Shown: positions 1 to 11,040, counted from the stretch's first letter. The stretch is 64,000 nt of DNA from Rutpela maculata (GCA_936432065.2 OW386293.2:106785795-106849794), one strand, 5' to 3'. Numbers and translations: made by a program. Notes: generated from the letters alone by a model not told the origin.

Positions 1-1545
1 AATTAATAAACATTATAAACAGCCTAAAAAACAGCAGTGTCCCTGGACACGACTCTTTAATGGTAAATACAATAAAACACACAATGAAACACATTATAAA
101 ACCATTACAACACATTATCAACCAAATTTTTTCACAGATTTCCTGACGTGTTAAAGAAAAGCATCATCAAACCTATATTTAAGCAAGGCGACGTAACAAA
201 TATCTCAAATTACCGCCCAATTTCATTAGTAACTAATATAGCTAAAATTGTTGAAAAATACTTAAAGAAAAGACTTTTGGACCACTTAAATAAATATAAA
301 ATCATATCCTCCTCCCAATATGGCTTCAGACAGGGGCTATCTACAGTAGATGCAATACACGATTTAGTAGGTGACATATACCTGTCCCTAAATAAAGGTC
401 AAAAGTCTTTGGCAGTATTTCTGGATCTGGCAAAGGCTTTTGACACAGTGTCGCATAAAAAACTACTAGATAAATTAGACTATTACGGAATCAGAGGTGT
501 GTGTGTGGCGAGCTTATCAGGGATTACTTAACCAATCGACAGCAAGTAGTAATTATGAAATCAGATAGCAGTGAGAAAAAAATCATTACATATGGAATAC
601 CGCAAGGCACTGTAATAGGACCAATATTATTCCAAATTTACATCAACGATATGCTCCAGTTGAGTATCCCTGGTAGGATCGTCTCTTACGCAGACGACAC
701 TGCTCTATTTTTCTCTGAGACCAGCTGGGAGGAGGTGAAACAAACATCTGAAATAGGATTATGGCAAATTAAAAACTGGTTAAATAATAACTTACTCACG
801 GTAAACCAAACAAAAACCAAGTTTATTACATTTTCCTTGAATACGTCAGGACAACCTAATTTTAGGAAACTAGTATACCATAATTGTAATGACCCCACCA
901 GCTGTAACAACTGCCATGAATTTATAGAACTCACTCACACCATTAGATATCTAGGAATACATATAGACAGATTTTTAAAATGGGACGCTCATATAGATAT
1001 TCTAACGGGTAAACTGAGGAGACTATTACACAAATTTTACCAACTTAAACAAATTCTAAAAATAAAACAGCTAATCAATATCTATAAAGCCTTGGTAGAA
1101 TTACTATTGACATATGGTATAATAATATGGGGCGGGGCCTACGAAACTACACAAAATAGTTTAAAAGTTGTTGAAAAACACATTCTGAAAATTTTTTAGG
1201 CAAATCAAAAAGATACTCATCAACAAAGGTCTACGCAGAAGCGAATGTATTTGATATTGAAGGATTATTCATAATAAACGCAATCAATTACGTACAAAAA
1301 CATCCAAAACTTTCAAGTAAAATAAATCATAACTACCCAACGAGAGCGAAAATAAACGAAAACTTCAAAACGCCAAAACCAAAGAGAACTTTCTATCTTA
1401 AAACTATAGACTACATAGGACTAAAACTTCACAACAAACTCCCAAACAAAATTAAAGATATCAAAAGTCTTCCATCGTTTAAAAAATATTCAAAAATATT
1501 TATAAGCGATAATATCGAAACCCTAAAAAAGACTCTGCACTTGTA
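1..1545 (+). pseudogene. LINE reverse transcriptase, frameshifted
   Basis: RNA-dependent DNA polymerase of a LINE, used for target-primed reverse transcription. Motifs in order: SVPGHDS (about 38-60), SIIKPIFKQGD and NYRPISL (about 160-230), QYGFRQGLSTVDAI (315-360), the catalytic block FLDLAKAFDTVSHKKLL (418-475), GIPQGTVIGPILF (592-632), the catalytic YADDTALFF (685-712), then the thumb and a C-terminal part ending near 1545. At least three frame changes break it: near 135 (a stop before FPDVLKKS), near 500-512 in a GTGTGTGTG run, and near 1197 after HILKIF, where coding continues in another frame as SKRYSSTKVYAEANVFD. The catalytic residues remain but no full protein can be made. Confidence 0.85.
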
Positions 1546-1935
1546 GGACATAAAGAAATTGTATCTATATATTCATGTTGCTGCTATTATTTAGGTTAAA
1601 TAAATGTAGATACCGTTAACATATTTTAAATATTGTACGCTACAAATCGTACTTTTTTCCACATTCACTATTTATTGCACTTTCATTACTTCTATTTGTT
1701 CTTTTTTCTTTTTTATATGTTTTGTTTACTGTCTCTTTTATATATTTCTTTTGTATTATATTATATTTATATTTTTTTGTATGACGCCTGCTCCATCTAT
1801 TAATATAATATAACACACACTTAATTATATATTAAGGCACAAGACAAACTCTTTCAAAAAGATTAGGTGCCTCATTCTTATAATCTATTTCATGTATTAC
1901 CAAAGATTGAAAATAAACTTATTATTATTATTATT
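1..1935 (+). mobile_element. CR1/Jockey-type LINE, 3' half, cut by window edge
   Basis: A non-LTR retrotransposon whose 5' part lies outside the window. Reverse transcriptase (RT) coding sequence runs to about 1545. An AT-rich 3' UTR follows, ending in AATAAAC and a short (TTA)n tail at 1918-1935. No poly(A) is seen, so the tail is the trinucleotide itself. A related 3' fragment lies at 47060-47890 and a more complete relative at 41784-46236. The (TTA)n tail abuts the R4-like fragment at 1936-3062. The CR1/Jockey placement rests on RT style only. Confidence 0.85.
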
Positions 1936-3062
1936 TACGGATTCCACAAAGTCCATGCTTTGGTTTAGATTTCCATTCCGGTACATTTGTACAAGGATAT
2001 GGTAAGTATTTTAATGATGGTGGTAAGTATATACTGTAGGTATATTATAATTTATGAGACTTAGATGTTTAACACTTTTCTGACTATTCCACAGGTTTCA
2101 AGTAATACTATCTTTTGCATCTCAATAAACAGGCGCTCATCCAGTTGCAGTTTTCGTAAATTTTCCAAAGTGGTGTATGATATCTCGCCTGTGGCTCCGA
2201 TAACAATTGGGATAACGATGACTTTCTCCTGTTCCCACATCTCTCTGATCTCATTTGCTAGGGGTAAATATTTGTTTAACTTTTCAGTGCATTTTTTCTG
2301 TAGGTTATTGGGCAGTGGTATGGCTACATCCAGCAGGTAAGTATGTTTATTTTTTTTGTCCATCAGTATTATGTCCGGTCTGTTGTGTTGTATTTGTACA
2401 TCCGTTATTACTTCCCTATCCCAGTACAGCCTGAAGTTCGTGTTGTCGATAACAGACTTCGGGCTATATTTATAATAGGGGACCTTTTCAGATCCGGGAA
2501 TGACTCTCTCCAATAGCGCCTGATGGATCACTTTACCAACATTGTCATGTCTCTTGGTGTAATCTACTGGTGCGAGGACCCTACATCCGCTGACGATGTG
2601 GTCAATGGTCTCTGCTTGTTCGTCACACATCCTACACCTATCTGTTTCTGTTGCCTCCTTCATTATATAACGCCGGTAATTGCGCGTGGCTATCACCTGA
2701 TCTTGAATAGCCACGACAAAACCTTCCGTTTCTGGGAACAGCTAACCTCTTTTTAACCACTCCAGTGAGGCTTTTTCATTAATGTGGTTTTGTTTAAGAA
2801 TTGCAGGGTACCGTCCATGGAGTTCTTTGGCCATCCAATTACCGATATAATCCACAGGTTCCAAATCCACGGGTTGCCTGTCGGAGAGATTGAGTGGTGT
2901 GAGCCTCTTATCTTTGTTAGCTAAACCTCTATATACTGGATTGTGGTTCGACACATCATAGAAATATTTCCGAAGGTTTTTGAGTTGCCTTTGGTGAAGT
3001 TCAATGATATTGAGGACTCCTCTACCACCAAGCTCACGGGTGATGTGGAATCTTTCTACCGC
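1936..3062 (-). mobile_element. R4-like LINE fragment, 5'-truncated, between two (ATT)n tracts
   Basis: Reverse-strand 3' portion of a restriction-endonuclease LINE, in a family distinct from copies A-E at 47880-55142. It is bounded by (TTA)n at 1918-1935 and (TTATTATT)n at 3063-3090. That fits insertion into a TAA microsatellite, as known for Dong of the R4 clade. The coding part spans about 2061-3060 and the 3' UTR about 1936-2060. Confidence 0.7.
2061..3056 (-). pseudogene. R4-like Pol C-terminus: CCHC knuckle and restriction-like endonuclease
   Basis: C-terminal third of a single-ORF LINE protein. Reading the reverse strand it begins VERFHITRELGGRGVLN near 3056, passes YRGLANKDKRLTPLNL, and reaches WLKRG followed by a stop at about 2742. 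The same frame resumes as LFPETEGFVVAIQDQVIATRNYR. Next come a zinc knuckle (CRMC...H....C, about 2595-2640) and the endonuclease core NRPDIILMDKKNKHTYLLD, a PD-X(14)-D arrangement typical of R2/R4 enzymes. It ends IVRKVLNI. The protein nicks DNA to prime reverse transcription. The RT domain is absent (5' truncation at about 3060), and the stop makes it a pseudogene. Confidence 0.8.
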
Positions 3063-3094
<32 letters not shown>

Positions 3095-3207
3095 ACTTCC
3101 TCGCCCTCGATAATGGGTTGAAACCCCTCCCTGAATGACAAAACATTCCGAAAATACTGCGAAAGGGCCGAAGAATGGTTTCCCCCCATTATCGAGGGCG
3201 AGGAAGT

Positions 3208-3239
<32 letters not shown>
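3063..3239. repeat. foldback (hairpin) repeat with (ATT)n arms
   Basis: Left arm 3063-3117 and right arm 3185-3239 are near-perfect inverted copies. Each has a (TTA)n/(TAA)n outer part and an inner unique part (AATACTTCCTCGCCCTCGAT...). The loop of about 67 bases is an inverted piece of the dispersed repeat also seen at 5579-6052 (shared GAATGACAAAACATTCCG-type sequence). Confidence 0.85.
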
Positions 3240-3240
<1 letters not shown>

Positions 3241-3345
3241 CCCCAGGAGTTATTTGGGCGTTTACTGGTCAAAATATACTCGGTTTATCAATATTCCCTG
3301 TAATAACCTCGATCTGTCAAGTCCTCACAAGCATAGTACAGAAAA
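3240..3345 (+). repeat. dispersed repeat family Rx, copy 1 (partial)
   Basis: Matches the units at 5579-5848 and 5849-6052: GGAGTTATTTGGGCGTTTAC, then a shared TCGGTTTATCAATATTCC block, CCTGTAATAACCTCGAT and AGCATAGTA. The missing first half of the unit appears inverted inside the neighbouring foldback loop (3118-3184). The LINE at 3346-5578 separates this copy from the other two, so the units were probably one tandem array before the LINE inserted. Confidence 0.7.
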
Positions 3346-5578
3346 ATTATTTTCTTTTATTTATTTTATTTATTTATTTATTTTATTTATTTTCGTTACA
3401 ATATCCTACAGAACAGGTTCCATTTACAGGATAAGGGCGATTACAATAGTTATACAGTTAAGCACGTTTTTACAATACAAAATATACACAAATTGTACGC
3501 AATTGTACAGGATAAGGGCGATTACAATAGTTATACATTACAATAGTTACACAGTTAAACACATTTTTACAATACAAAATATACACAAATTGTACGCACT
3601 ACCCAACAAGCAAAATTTAAATGTTATACTATTATTTTGTATCATTGCACTTTTGTAACTGTGATAAAACAGCAATAAAACAAACTGCTGTAGAAATATC
3701 AATTATAAACAAATTTGTTTATTGGGTAATTATGCCACATTTTACGTATAAAAAAAAAGAAAAGAAAAACCAACATGTACTCCGGCTACTCAAAAGTACA
3801 AGTGAGTGAGTAATCCTCTTACAAAGAGGTTTGAAGTCGTAAACCAGACGATTGTAATAAACAGGAAATATTATAAAAATATTTTGAATATTTTGGGAGC
3901 ATTTATAATGGAACAGTTTATATAACACGTTATATATAAAAATATTATAAATAATAGATCAATATATAACGCACCACATATGACATATATAACATATTTT
4001 TTACAGTTTATTAATACGACCAATGCTGGTTTGAAAAATATCTAATTGATTATCTACTTGATTATAATTATTAAACATTTGAAAAAAGGGAGCTTGAGTG
4101 AGTATATTAGTTCTTGGAATTGGTAGGGAAAAAGTTTGAGTTTGTCGTGATGAGATGCGAGGTACGTGATAATAAATGCTGTTTGTGAGGTCTTCAGATT
4201 TGATTACGTTGTGAATAATTTTATATAGAAATATGATAGAGTGAATATTTCTTCTTTTTGCGAGACTATCAACGTTAAATATTGCCAAGAGATCAGCTTG
4301 GGGATATCCTCGGTGTGGGTATATACCATATGTTTGAAAATGCAAGTTTTTTAAGAAACGACGTTGTACGTTTTCTAGGGCAGAAATATGCGTATTATAA
4401 ATGGGGTTCCATATAATAGATGCGTATTCCAGCTTTGACCGTACTAAGGAGTAGTATAATAATAATTTCATGTTCCGCAAAACAAATCCTAACACTTTAA
4501 AAGATGATGCAACCGTCGAGTTTACGTGAGGAATGAATGTTAGCTTTGAATAAAAAATTACTCCAAGATCTTTAATAACACCGGGTCTATTAAGAGATAC
4601 TTCGTCAATCTTATAATCATGTTTGAATATAATGTTCTTACGGGAGTAAGACATGACATTGCATTTACTGGCATTAAGGAACATATTATTTGCTTTACAC
4701 CAGTTACTAATTTCGTTCAGATTATTTTGCAACATTGCACAGTCGGCAGCGGAGTTTATTTGGCAGAAGATCTTAACATCGTCAGCGTACAAGAGATATT
4801 TAATATTTAGCTTGCTTGAAATATCATTAATGAAAATAACGAAAAATAATGGACCAAGAATGGAGTCCAGGGGTACGCCTGAAGTCTGCAAAAAATGATC
4901 GGATTTATGGCCCCTAACTTGGACATATTGCCGCCTATTTGACAGATAGGAGTCAATAATATTTAAGAGATCGGCAGAGATACCCATGGTTTCTAATTTA
5001 CATTTTAAAAAGGCATGATCCAGCATGTCGAAGGCCTTGGAGAAATCTGTGTAGATTACGTCCACTTGGCCTCCGCTATCCAGGACCTCAGTGATGAATT
5101 GCGTTTTGATCACCAGATTTGAAACCGTTGATCTCCCAGTGATAAATCCGTGCTGTTCCGGTATGAGGATATTGTCAACATGACAGTAAATAGAATCATA
5201 TAGTAAAATCCCAAATACTTTACTAAAATTACAAATAATGGCAATTTGTCTGTAGTTTGTTACGTCATTTCTACCGCCTTTTTTGAAAACAGGTACAACT
5301 TTTGATAATTTCCACATATCGGGAAATACAGATGTTTTAATAACTAAATTAAAAATGGCGCATAACGGAGCAGCAAAAACTGGGGCACAGTCGTGTACTA
5401 AAAAAGATGGTATGTTGTCGGGACCCATGGTCATATTTGATTTCAATTTTTTTGATGATTTAATTACGTCATTTTCTGAAAACTTTTTTAGCTGCAAAAT
5501 ACCATTAGATAGGGTGATGCCAGAATTCTTTGAGCAAGGGGGCGTGTTAGAAGTGGAGAATGATTTTGAGAAGAAGAG
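3346..5578 (-). mobile_element. LINE (CR1/Jockey superfamily), 5'-truncated
   Basis: Reverse-strand LINE. Its 3' end is a low-complexity (AAATA)n/(AAAT)n tail at 3349-3393. The 3' UTR is about 3394-4000 and the RT coding region 4001-5578. The 3' UTR holds a direct duplication of about 75-90 bp (3428-3502 and 3509-3598). The APE endonuclease and any ORF1 are missing. It sits inside an array of repeat Rx. Confidence 0.8.
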
Positions 5579-5674
5579 TGGGAAAATAGCACTGCAATCA
5601 TCGTGTTCCTCGCGTTCGAAAACGAGAGAAGACCAGTCTTCAGCCCTCTTGCAATATTTTCGGAATGTCATCAT
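4001..5674 (-). pseudogene. LINE reverse transcriptase, single open frame with altered motif
   Basis: 557 codons open. Residues about 30-557 are LINE RT plus C-terminal region: MGPDNIPSFLVHD, KVVPVFKKGG...NYRQI, EQHGFITGRSTVSNL, VIYTDFSKAFDMLDH, GVPLDSILGPLFF, the catalytic YADDVKIF, then LEYASIIWNP and ALENVQRRFLK near the C-terminus. The family motif is normally GVPQGS; here it reads GVPLDS, so two usually invariant residues are changed and activity is doubtful. The first 30 or so residues (from MMTFRKYCKRAEDW) are not LINE sequence. They come from the adjoining repeat Rx (5579-5674), so the open frame is a chance fusion across the 5' truncation point. Confidence 0.8.
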
Positions 5675-5848
5675 TCAGGGAAAGGGTGGTTTCAACCTCC
5701 GGGATTTGTTTTGGCATTTTCTGTTCAAGAAAATACTCGATTTATCAATATTCAATGTAATAACCTCGATGTCAAGCCCTCAGAAGCATAGTATGGAAAA
5801 ATCAGAACAAGGAGTATTTTTTGCCATTTAGAGGTAATTCCAGGAGTG
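5579..5848 (+). repeat. dispersed repeat family Rx, copy 2
   Basis: Unit of about 270 bp, beginning GTGGGAAAATAGCACTGCAA and containing GAAAACGAGAGAAGACC, TTTTCGGAATGTCAT, ACTCGATTTATCAATATT and AGAAGCATAGTATGG. A second unit follows directly, so this is a tandem pair. Confidence 0.8.
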
Positions 5849-6052
5849 TGGGGAAGAAGCACTGCAACCTTCGTGTTCCTCTCATTTGAAAACGAGAGAA
5901 GACCGTTCTTCAGCACTTTCGCAGTATTTTCGTAATGTTTTGTCATTCAGGGAGGTGGTAGCTTCACCTCCGGGAGTTGTTTTGGCGTCTCCTGATCAAA
6001 AGATACTCGATTTATCAATATTCCCTGTAACAAACCCACAAAAACATGAGGG
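5849..6052 (+). repeat. dispersed repeat family Rx, copy 3
   Basis: Begins GTGTGGGGAAGAAGCACTGC. It shares GAAAACGAGAGAAGACCG, TTCAGCACTTTCGCAG, CACCTCCGGGAGTTG and ACTCGATTTATCAATATTCC with copies 1 and 2. No coding potential is apparent. Confidence 0.8.
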
Positions 6053-6072
6053 TAGGTATCTTTTATCGTATG

Positions 6073-6300
6073 TAATATCACTAGTGCTTAAAATTTTATC
6101 GAAAATTTTTTCGAAAGCGTGTTGCCTGGTAATATAAAGAGTGCAAATTGGCAGTTTATTATCTGATTAAATCCCGACCGCTTTAGCGGGAGGGATTTAA
6201 TCTTTGATAATAAACTGCCAATTTGCACGAGTTATATTAACTAGGGGCGACTTAGCTTGAGAAAAAATTTTTAGATAAAATTTAAAGCACGAGTGGTATT
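6073..6300. mobile_element. foldback MITE
   Basis: A 228-bp imperfect palindrome. The outer ends AATATCACTAGTGCTT and AAGCACGAGTGGTATT pair. The inner arms GTGCAAATTGGCAGTTTATT (6149-6168) and its inverse (6209-6228) are exact, and the centre is a small GACCGCTTTAGCGG hairpin. There is no coding sequence and no clear target duplication. Confidence 0.8.
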
Positions 6301-7537
6301 TGTGGAGAATATTTCACGAATAAATAATTCATTAAGTACATCTTCAATATTATGTTTTCTCATTAACTGCCTTCAGACGTTTTCTTGTCACTTTTTGGAG
6401 TTTACTGACCTTTATTTTCAATTTCATCATTAATTTGATATACAGAAATATTTCCAAACCGACTCATATCGTCAAAACAGCAAATCTGAAACAAACGCAG
6501 TAGAAACAACGTAGATTCGCTATATTTTAAAATAATCTAGTGACATTTCCATGGCAACTAGTAAATAAAACGAGTTGAAACCTTAGATATTATAATATAT
6601 AGACTGGCTTAACACCTTTCAGGCGTTTCTGAGGTGCAATACGACGAGGAACGATAGAGAGAGCACTACTTTAGTACCGATGTCTCGCCCAAATAAAATA
6701 TACACCCATGGTTCCGAGATTGACATAGAGAGCGCCATCTAGCGCTACAAGTTATATTCCATAATAAATAAATGTTCATCGACTCATATTTACGTATTTA
6801 ATCCTTATTTTTAACTTACGAAGTTTATGAATTATGTTGAGGTTTGCTTTGTTAAGCAAAGAGAATTTTAAATACAACAAATTATAATGTTTGATGCACA
6901 GCTTTGATTCAAAGAGTTACTTTTTGGTAGATTACCATATGTAAGTATTATACATTTTTAGTTTGTTCCAGAGCGAATGTGTACTTGACATTTATAATAA
7001 ATGATTTGCTTACCTTTGTAACTACGTTATTGAGCTATTGAAAGCTATGCTTGACTTGTTCCTGTATTATGAGCTATATTAAGTACAATCTTTGTGTGTA
7101 ATTGTTACCTGATTGAATACTAGGAAAACTGAAATAGTTACAGATAGGCAAAAGTTACAGCCTATATATTTCAGACAAGATTCGCTTTGGAATTGAGGTG
7201 TGTTTTTGTTTGCTACTACATAATACAATATTACAATTTACAAGGTAAGTACGTTAACAATTACTTAGTAATAAGCTAGAGAAGATATTTATAGATAAAA
7301 CTTAAAAGCTCGACAAAAAACGTCAAAAAATTTTCGCATATTTGCCGCTGCAGCGACCTAAAAAATTAGAGCGATAAATTTTGCATGTTGGTCCTGTCAA
7401 AAGCCGATCTAGCTTGAATTACCACTAATAATGACGTTTGATTGGTGCAATGTTTTGAAAAAACGGGCTCTCATTGGCTATAGCGTTAATGAGTGAAATA
7501 ATCTTTGGAAAATATTTTTTTTGTGTGCCTGTGTATT
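6301..7537. other. AT-rich intergenic stretch with one CAC-family element end
   Basis: No gene is recognised. The last bases, TTTTTTTTGTGTGCCTGTG at about 7515-7533, match the right end of the CACAGG-type elements at 29440-31267 and 57928-62040. Directly after them a LINE reading frame starts at about 7540. This suggests a third element of that family ends here. Its left end was not found. Confidence 0.4.
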
Positions 7538-9650
7538 TGATAGATTGTTTGATTTTAGAGAACGTAAAAGTACACGAGATGCTATTTCTTCTTTAACCAC
7601 AGAATTATATTAAACATTAGATATGGGCAGACTCTCACTGTGCACAGTGGGCTAGAACCACCTTTAAATGAAATATGCATGCACTCTATCAATTCCTACG
7701 GAAAATGGTAGCTTTATCTGTCCCGAAACAATTTCCGTAAAATCTGAAATAATTCCCTTGACCGTTTTCTAGATAATTCACTTTTATTTTTTTTTTTTTG
7801 AAAACTGATTTTTTGCATTGATAAAAACAAGAATCTACTACATTTTTGAAGCCTCTGAATATCCGCACATATTTCAAACAACCTATCAGTTAAGTATCAG
7901 TTATCTTCTTCAATCCGTGATTCTTACGTTTATAAAATAGACAAAAACAATAACTATTTTCATCGTGCGTTCTTGCATGATTTGCATTGCATTTGCATTT
8001 TGCATAATTTCTTTGATTTTAATCATGGTCACAGAAAATTTTCACTCTTGGAGTCTTGGATTGTTTGCCTAGTGAAGTCTAAAGAGTAACTGACCGAGCG
8101 ACGCCAATATTTTTTGGCAGTGATGACGGTTTCAGATATCTTAGGTCGAGCAGGACTACTGCTCTTTACCCGGTGGGCGAGCTTACTTTACATTAACCCC
8201 ACTGACAAATGTGGTCGGTGTGGATGATTTCGGTCCACCTCCCCGGGTCCTGGCTTTTTGGACCTTGCTGGCTAAGACCTATATCTTCTGGCGCTCTTCT
8301 GTCTTGATGATCTTTCTTCGCCAGCTTGTCACCCCCTGGGCAGTCATCTGTCTGTTCGGAAACTTTGGGGTATTTTTGGCTGGGATTGACTGCCGGTATG
8401 CAGAATGCCAATTGACATCCGGATCATCGGTTAGGTAGGAATGAGCTATGTAGCTCGAGGAAGTGTAGACCAAAGTGCTTTAGTAGCACTTTCGATCTGC
8501 ACGGAGCTAGGTGACTACGGGTACTGGATGGCATTTCGTCCGATACCTGCAGGGTAGTGGTTGGGTGGTTGGGTTATCTTCATGTCTCTTCTGTGGGTTG
8601 TCTTCATCGGCGGTGGTATAGTTCTCACACTCACCCGTTATCTGACTGAGCGAATGGAAAGTCTACTCAGATGGCTAATAGAGGCGCTCGGATTTTCCTA
8701 TAGTAAATTCATAGACAAATAGTAATGTTATTCATTGGTTACAGATATATTGGTAGACAAAAATTACTATCACTCAAAATAGGAATAGATCTAATGATTT
8801 TGTCTAAATTGACTACTTGGAAAGTTTATAAACCCGATTATTATCAAAACGTCTGGAGTTGTCGAGTATGAAGGTTTCTTGTATGTTACTTCCCCAAACT
8901 TGGCTTAAGTTGAAATTTGTATTGGAATGTTCAATTTTACTTTCTTGATTGACATTTTAACAAGCTTATCAATGCAAAAAATCGGTTTTCGAAAAAAAAA
9001 AAATTAAAAGTGAATTTTCTAGAAAACGGCCAAGGGAATGATTTTAGATTTTACAGTAATTTTTTCAGGACAGATAAAGCTACCATTTCCCGTAGGAATT
9101 GAGAGAGTGCATGCATATTTCATTTAAAGGTGGTTCTAGCCTACTGTGTGTGTACATTCTTTTATTTAGCAAAGGCTTTTGACACTGTTGAAAGCTTTCT
9201 ATGATTTAGATTTTAAAAACAATGTATATAACCACACGCGTATCTATTTGTGCAATCTAAAAAATATGTGGGAACCAATAAGTTACTTAGCACTAAAATA
9301 GTAGACTAAGGAGTGCCTCAAGGCACCATACTGGGTCCTATTCTCTTTATTACACTTTTGAGTACTTTGCTAACCCAGAACACTAAAGCAATTGTTTTTA
9401 GTTATGCTGATGATACAACTATTATTTATTCGGATGATTCTTGAGAAATCTTAAACACAAAGTGAGAAATAACAAATTCACAATTGAAACAAAACAAAAC
9501 AAAATTCGTACCTTTTTCTATTTATAAAAACACCTTTTATGAATGTGAAACACTGACAATTAAATGCAACTCTGGCCTATTTGAATATATAAACTTTAAA
9601 TCACATTAAATAATATTTTGGTGTGAAAATTGAGTAACAATTTTGATGGG
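7538..9650 (+). pseudogene. LINE RT relic split by a DNA transposon
   Basis: The left part (7540-7642) reads FRERKSTRDAISSLTTELY, a stop, then TLDMGRLSL. The right part (9149-9650) reads TFFYLAKAFDTVESFL, then GVPQGTILGPILFI, the catalytic SYADDTTIIYSDDS (about 9400-9440), and IKCNSGLFEYINFKSHIKYFG. If the 7643-9148 element and one TGTG copy are removed, the two parts join in frame, which confirms the split. Several stops make it a pseudogene. It is the RT of an APE-type LINE. Confidence 0.8.
7643..9148. mobile_element. non-autonomous DNA transposon, about 181-bp TIRs, TGTG duplication
   Basis: The ends CACAGTGGGCTAGAACC (7643) and the inverse of CACAGTAGGCTAGAACC (to 9148) continue as inverted repeats to 7823 and from 8967. 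A 4-bp TGTG flanks both sides (7639-7642, 9149-9152) and the host LINE frame is restored by excision. CAC ends with a 4-bp duplication fit the Chapaev branch of CMC transposons (inference). The interior (8090-8700) is more GC-rich than its surroundings, has no long frame, and is not recognised. Confidence 0.8.
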
Positions 9651-9792
9651 ATGTGTATGCATTCAATCCAGCAAGAATGTTGGGAATTGTCCTATTTTTT
9701 TTATATACAAAAAACTGTTTTTTATAACAACTGATTGTATCATAATTTGACAATTGAAACAGTTCAAGTACACAAAGAATTAATTCAGAATG

Positions 9793-9931
9793 GACGCCAT
9801 TTTGAAAGTACAGCCAGCTGATTTTTTTTTAGGACATGTCTTAAATTGTTCCTTAGGCTTTAATCTTTATGAAAAACACTGTCCCCAAGGATCGGGGGGG
9901 TGCACGGACAGTTAAGGTGGGCTTCCGTAGT
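9793..9931 (+). repeat. direct repeat, copy 1 of 2
   Basis: A 139-bp block (GACGCCATTTTGAAAGT ... GGACATGTCTTAAATTG ... ATCGGGGGGG ... CCGTAG). It is repeated at 10138-10284 with a longer G run. The 200 bp between copies is unique. Confidence 0.85.
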
Positions 9932-10137
9932 GTTACGTTTTATACCGAATCTTATATTTTATCTTAAGAGCTGAATCATTTATCTGGGAAATGGTAACTC
10001 CAATGCAAATATTGTATAGGAACAAAATTGTAGAAAATTTTATGCACTTTATTTTTTGTACAGAAAGTTTTTCTCCATCTTTTTTAGTTTTTGTGTTAAA
10101 TGACAAAAACGATATTTGCAAATTTTTTTTTTTAACT

Positions 10138-10284
10138 GACGCCATTTTGAAAGTGCAGCCAATTTTTTTTTTTAGGACATGTCTTAAATTGTTCCTTAGG
10201 CTTTAATCTTTATGAAAAACATTGTCCTAAAGGATCGGGGGGGGGGGGGGGGGTGCACGGGCACTTAGGGTGGGCTCCCGTAGT
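10138..10284 (+). repeat. direct repeat, copy 2 of 2, with a long G run
   Basis: Second copy of the block at 9793-9931. Its homopolymer has expanded to about 17 G at 10237-10253, against 7 in copy 1. Confidence 0.85.
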
Positions 10285-11040
10285 AGTATTAATTCAGAAA
10301 AATCTCAAAAAATCCAAGAAATTGGACCCACGAGAAAAGCCTCTGGTAATGATGAGCTGGACGTATCAATCTACAGCCATGGTTCAACAATTGACTGTGG
10401 ATCAGGGGCTGGGGGTCTACTCAGAAGAACTAAATCTACATTCGACAATACTGATAGACACATACCATTATATTCTAGGCGGAACTAGGCTAGTTCTGCA
10501 AATTAGAAAGGCCCTAATGTGCTCGATGGAAAACAGGGTAATGATGTAGTGGACACATTACAATAGCGCTCTCGGATTAGTATAAAGAACTACACTCAAA
10601 CGCCATGCGGACTGCTGGAATAGTCTAAGCTGCTGCAGATACAACAGACCCAATTGTGAGCTAAGCAAACATTTTCTCCAGTTGCCCAGGAGTAGCCTGC
10701 GCATCTATGTAGGATTACGAACAGGACACTGCAGACTAAGCAAACATTTTTATACATAGAGAGTTATAGATACCACTAAGTATAGAGGGTGTAGTCTGAA
10801 GGACTAGAATTCCGAGTATGTACTCACTGCCCTGGTCTCTCAACGGAAATAGGATCCATACTGGGGAACTTCTGGCCCAGTATGGCCAGAGTAGTTGGCG
10901 CCTCTGCAGGCCTTCTCCTCAACTACATCACAAGTGTTTGGTTGCTTGAAGAATAAGGGCTCGGTGGTCATGCCGTCGCTTACGGGGGTAGTACAGTAGG
11001 CCCACCCTCGAGGCCTGAGTGCACGTGTTCACCTCCCTAC
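10285..11040 (+). pseudogene. RNase H-type LINE relic (I-like group)
   Basis: Degenerate 3' coding end of a LINE that carries an RNase H domain. Recognisable pieces: a D-S-like segment with GSTIDCGSGAGGL (the usual form is DGS...GAG), then LRIYVGLRTGHCRLSKHF at about 10700-10750, matching the family pattern LR..GL.TGH..LNKHL, followed by a degenerate Cys/His region. Many stops are present. A clearer relative is at 63163-63990. Confidence 0.55.

Noticed and set aside
7643..9148. Transib/RAG-type element, because CACAGTG equals the recombination signal heptamer
   Set aside because: The duplication is 4 bp (TGTG), not the GC-rich 5 bp of Transib, there is no nonamer-like spacing, and the TIRs are about 181 bp.
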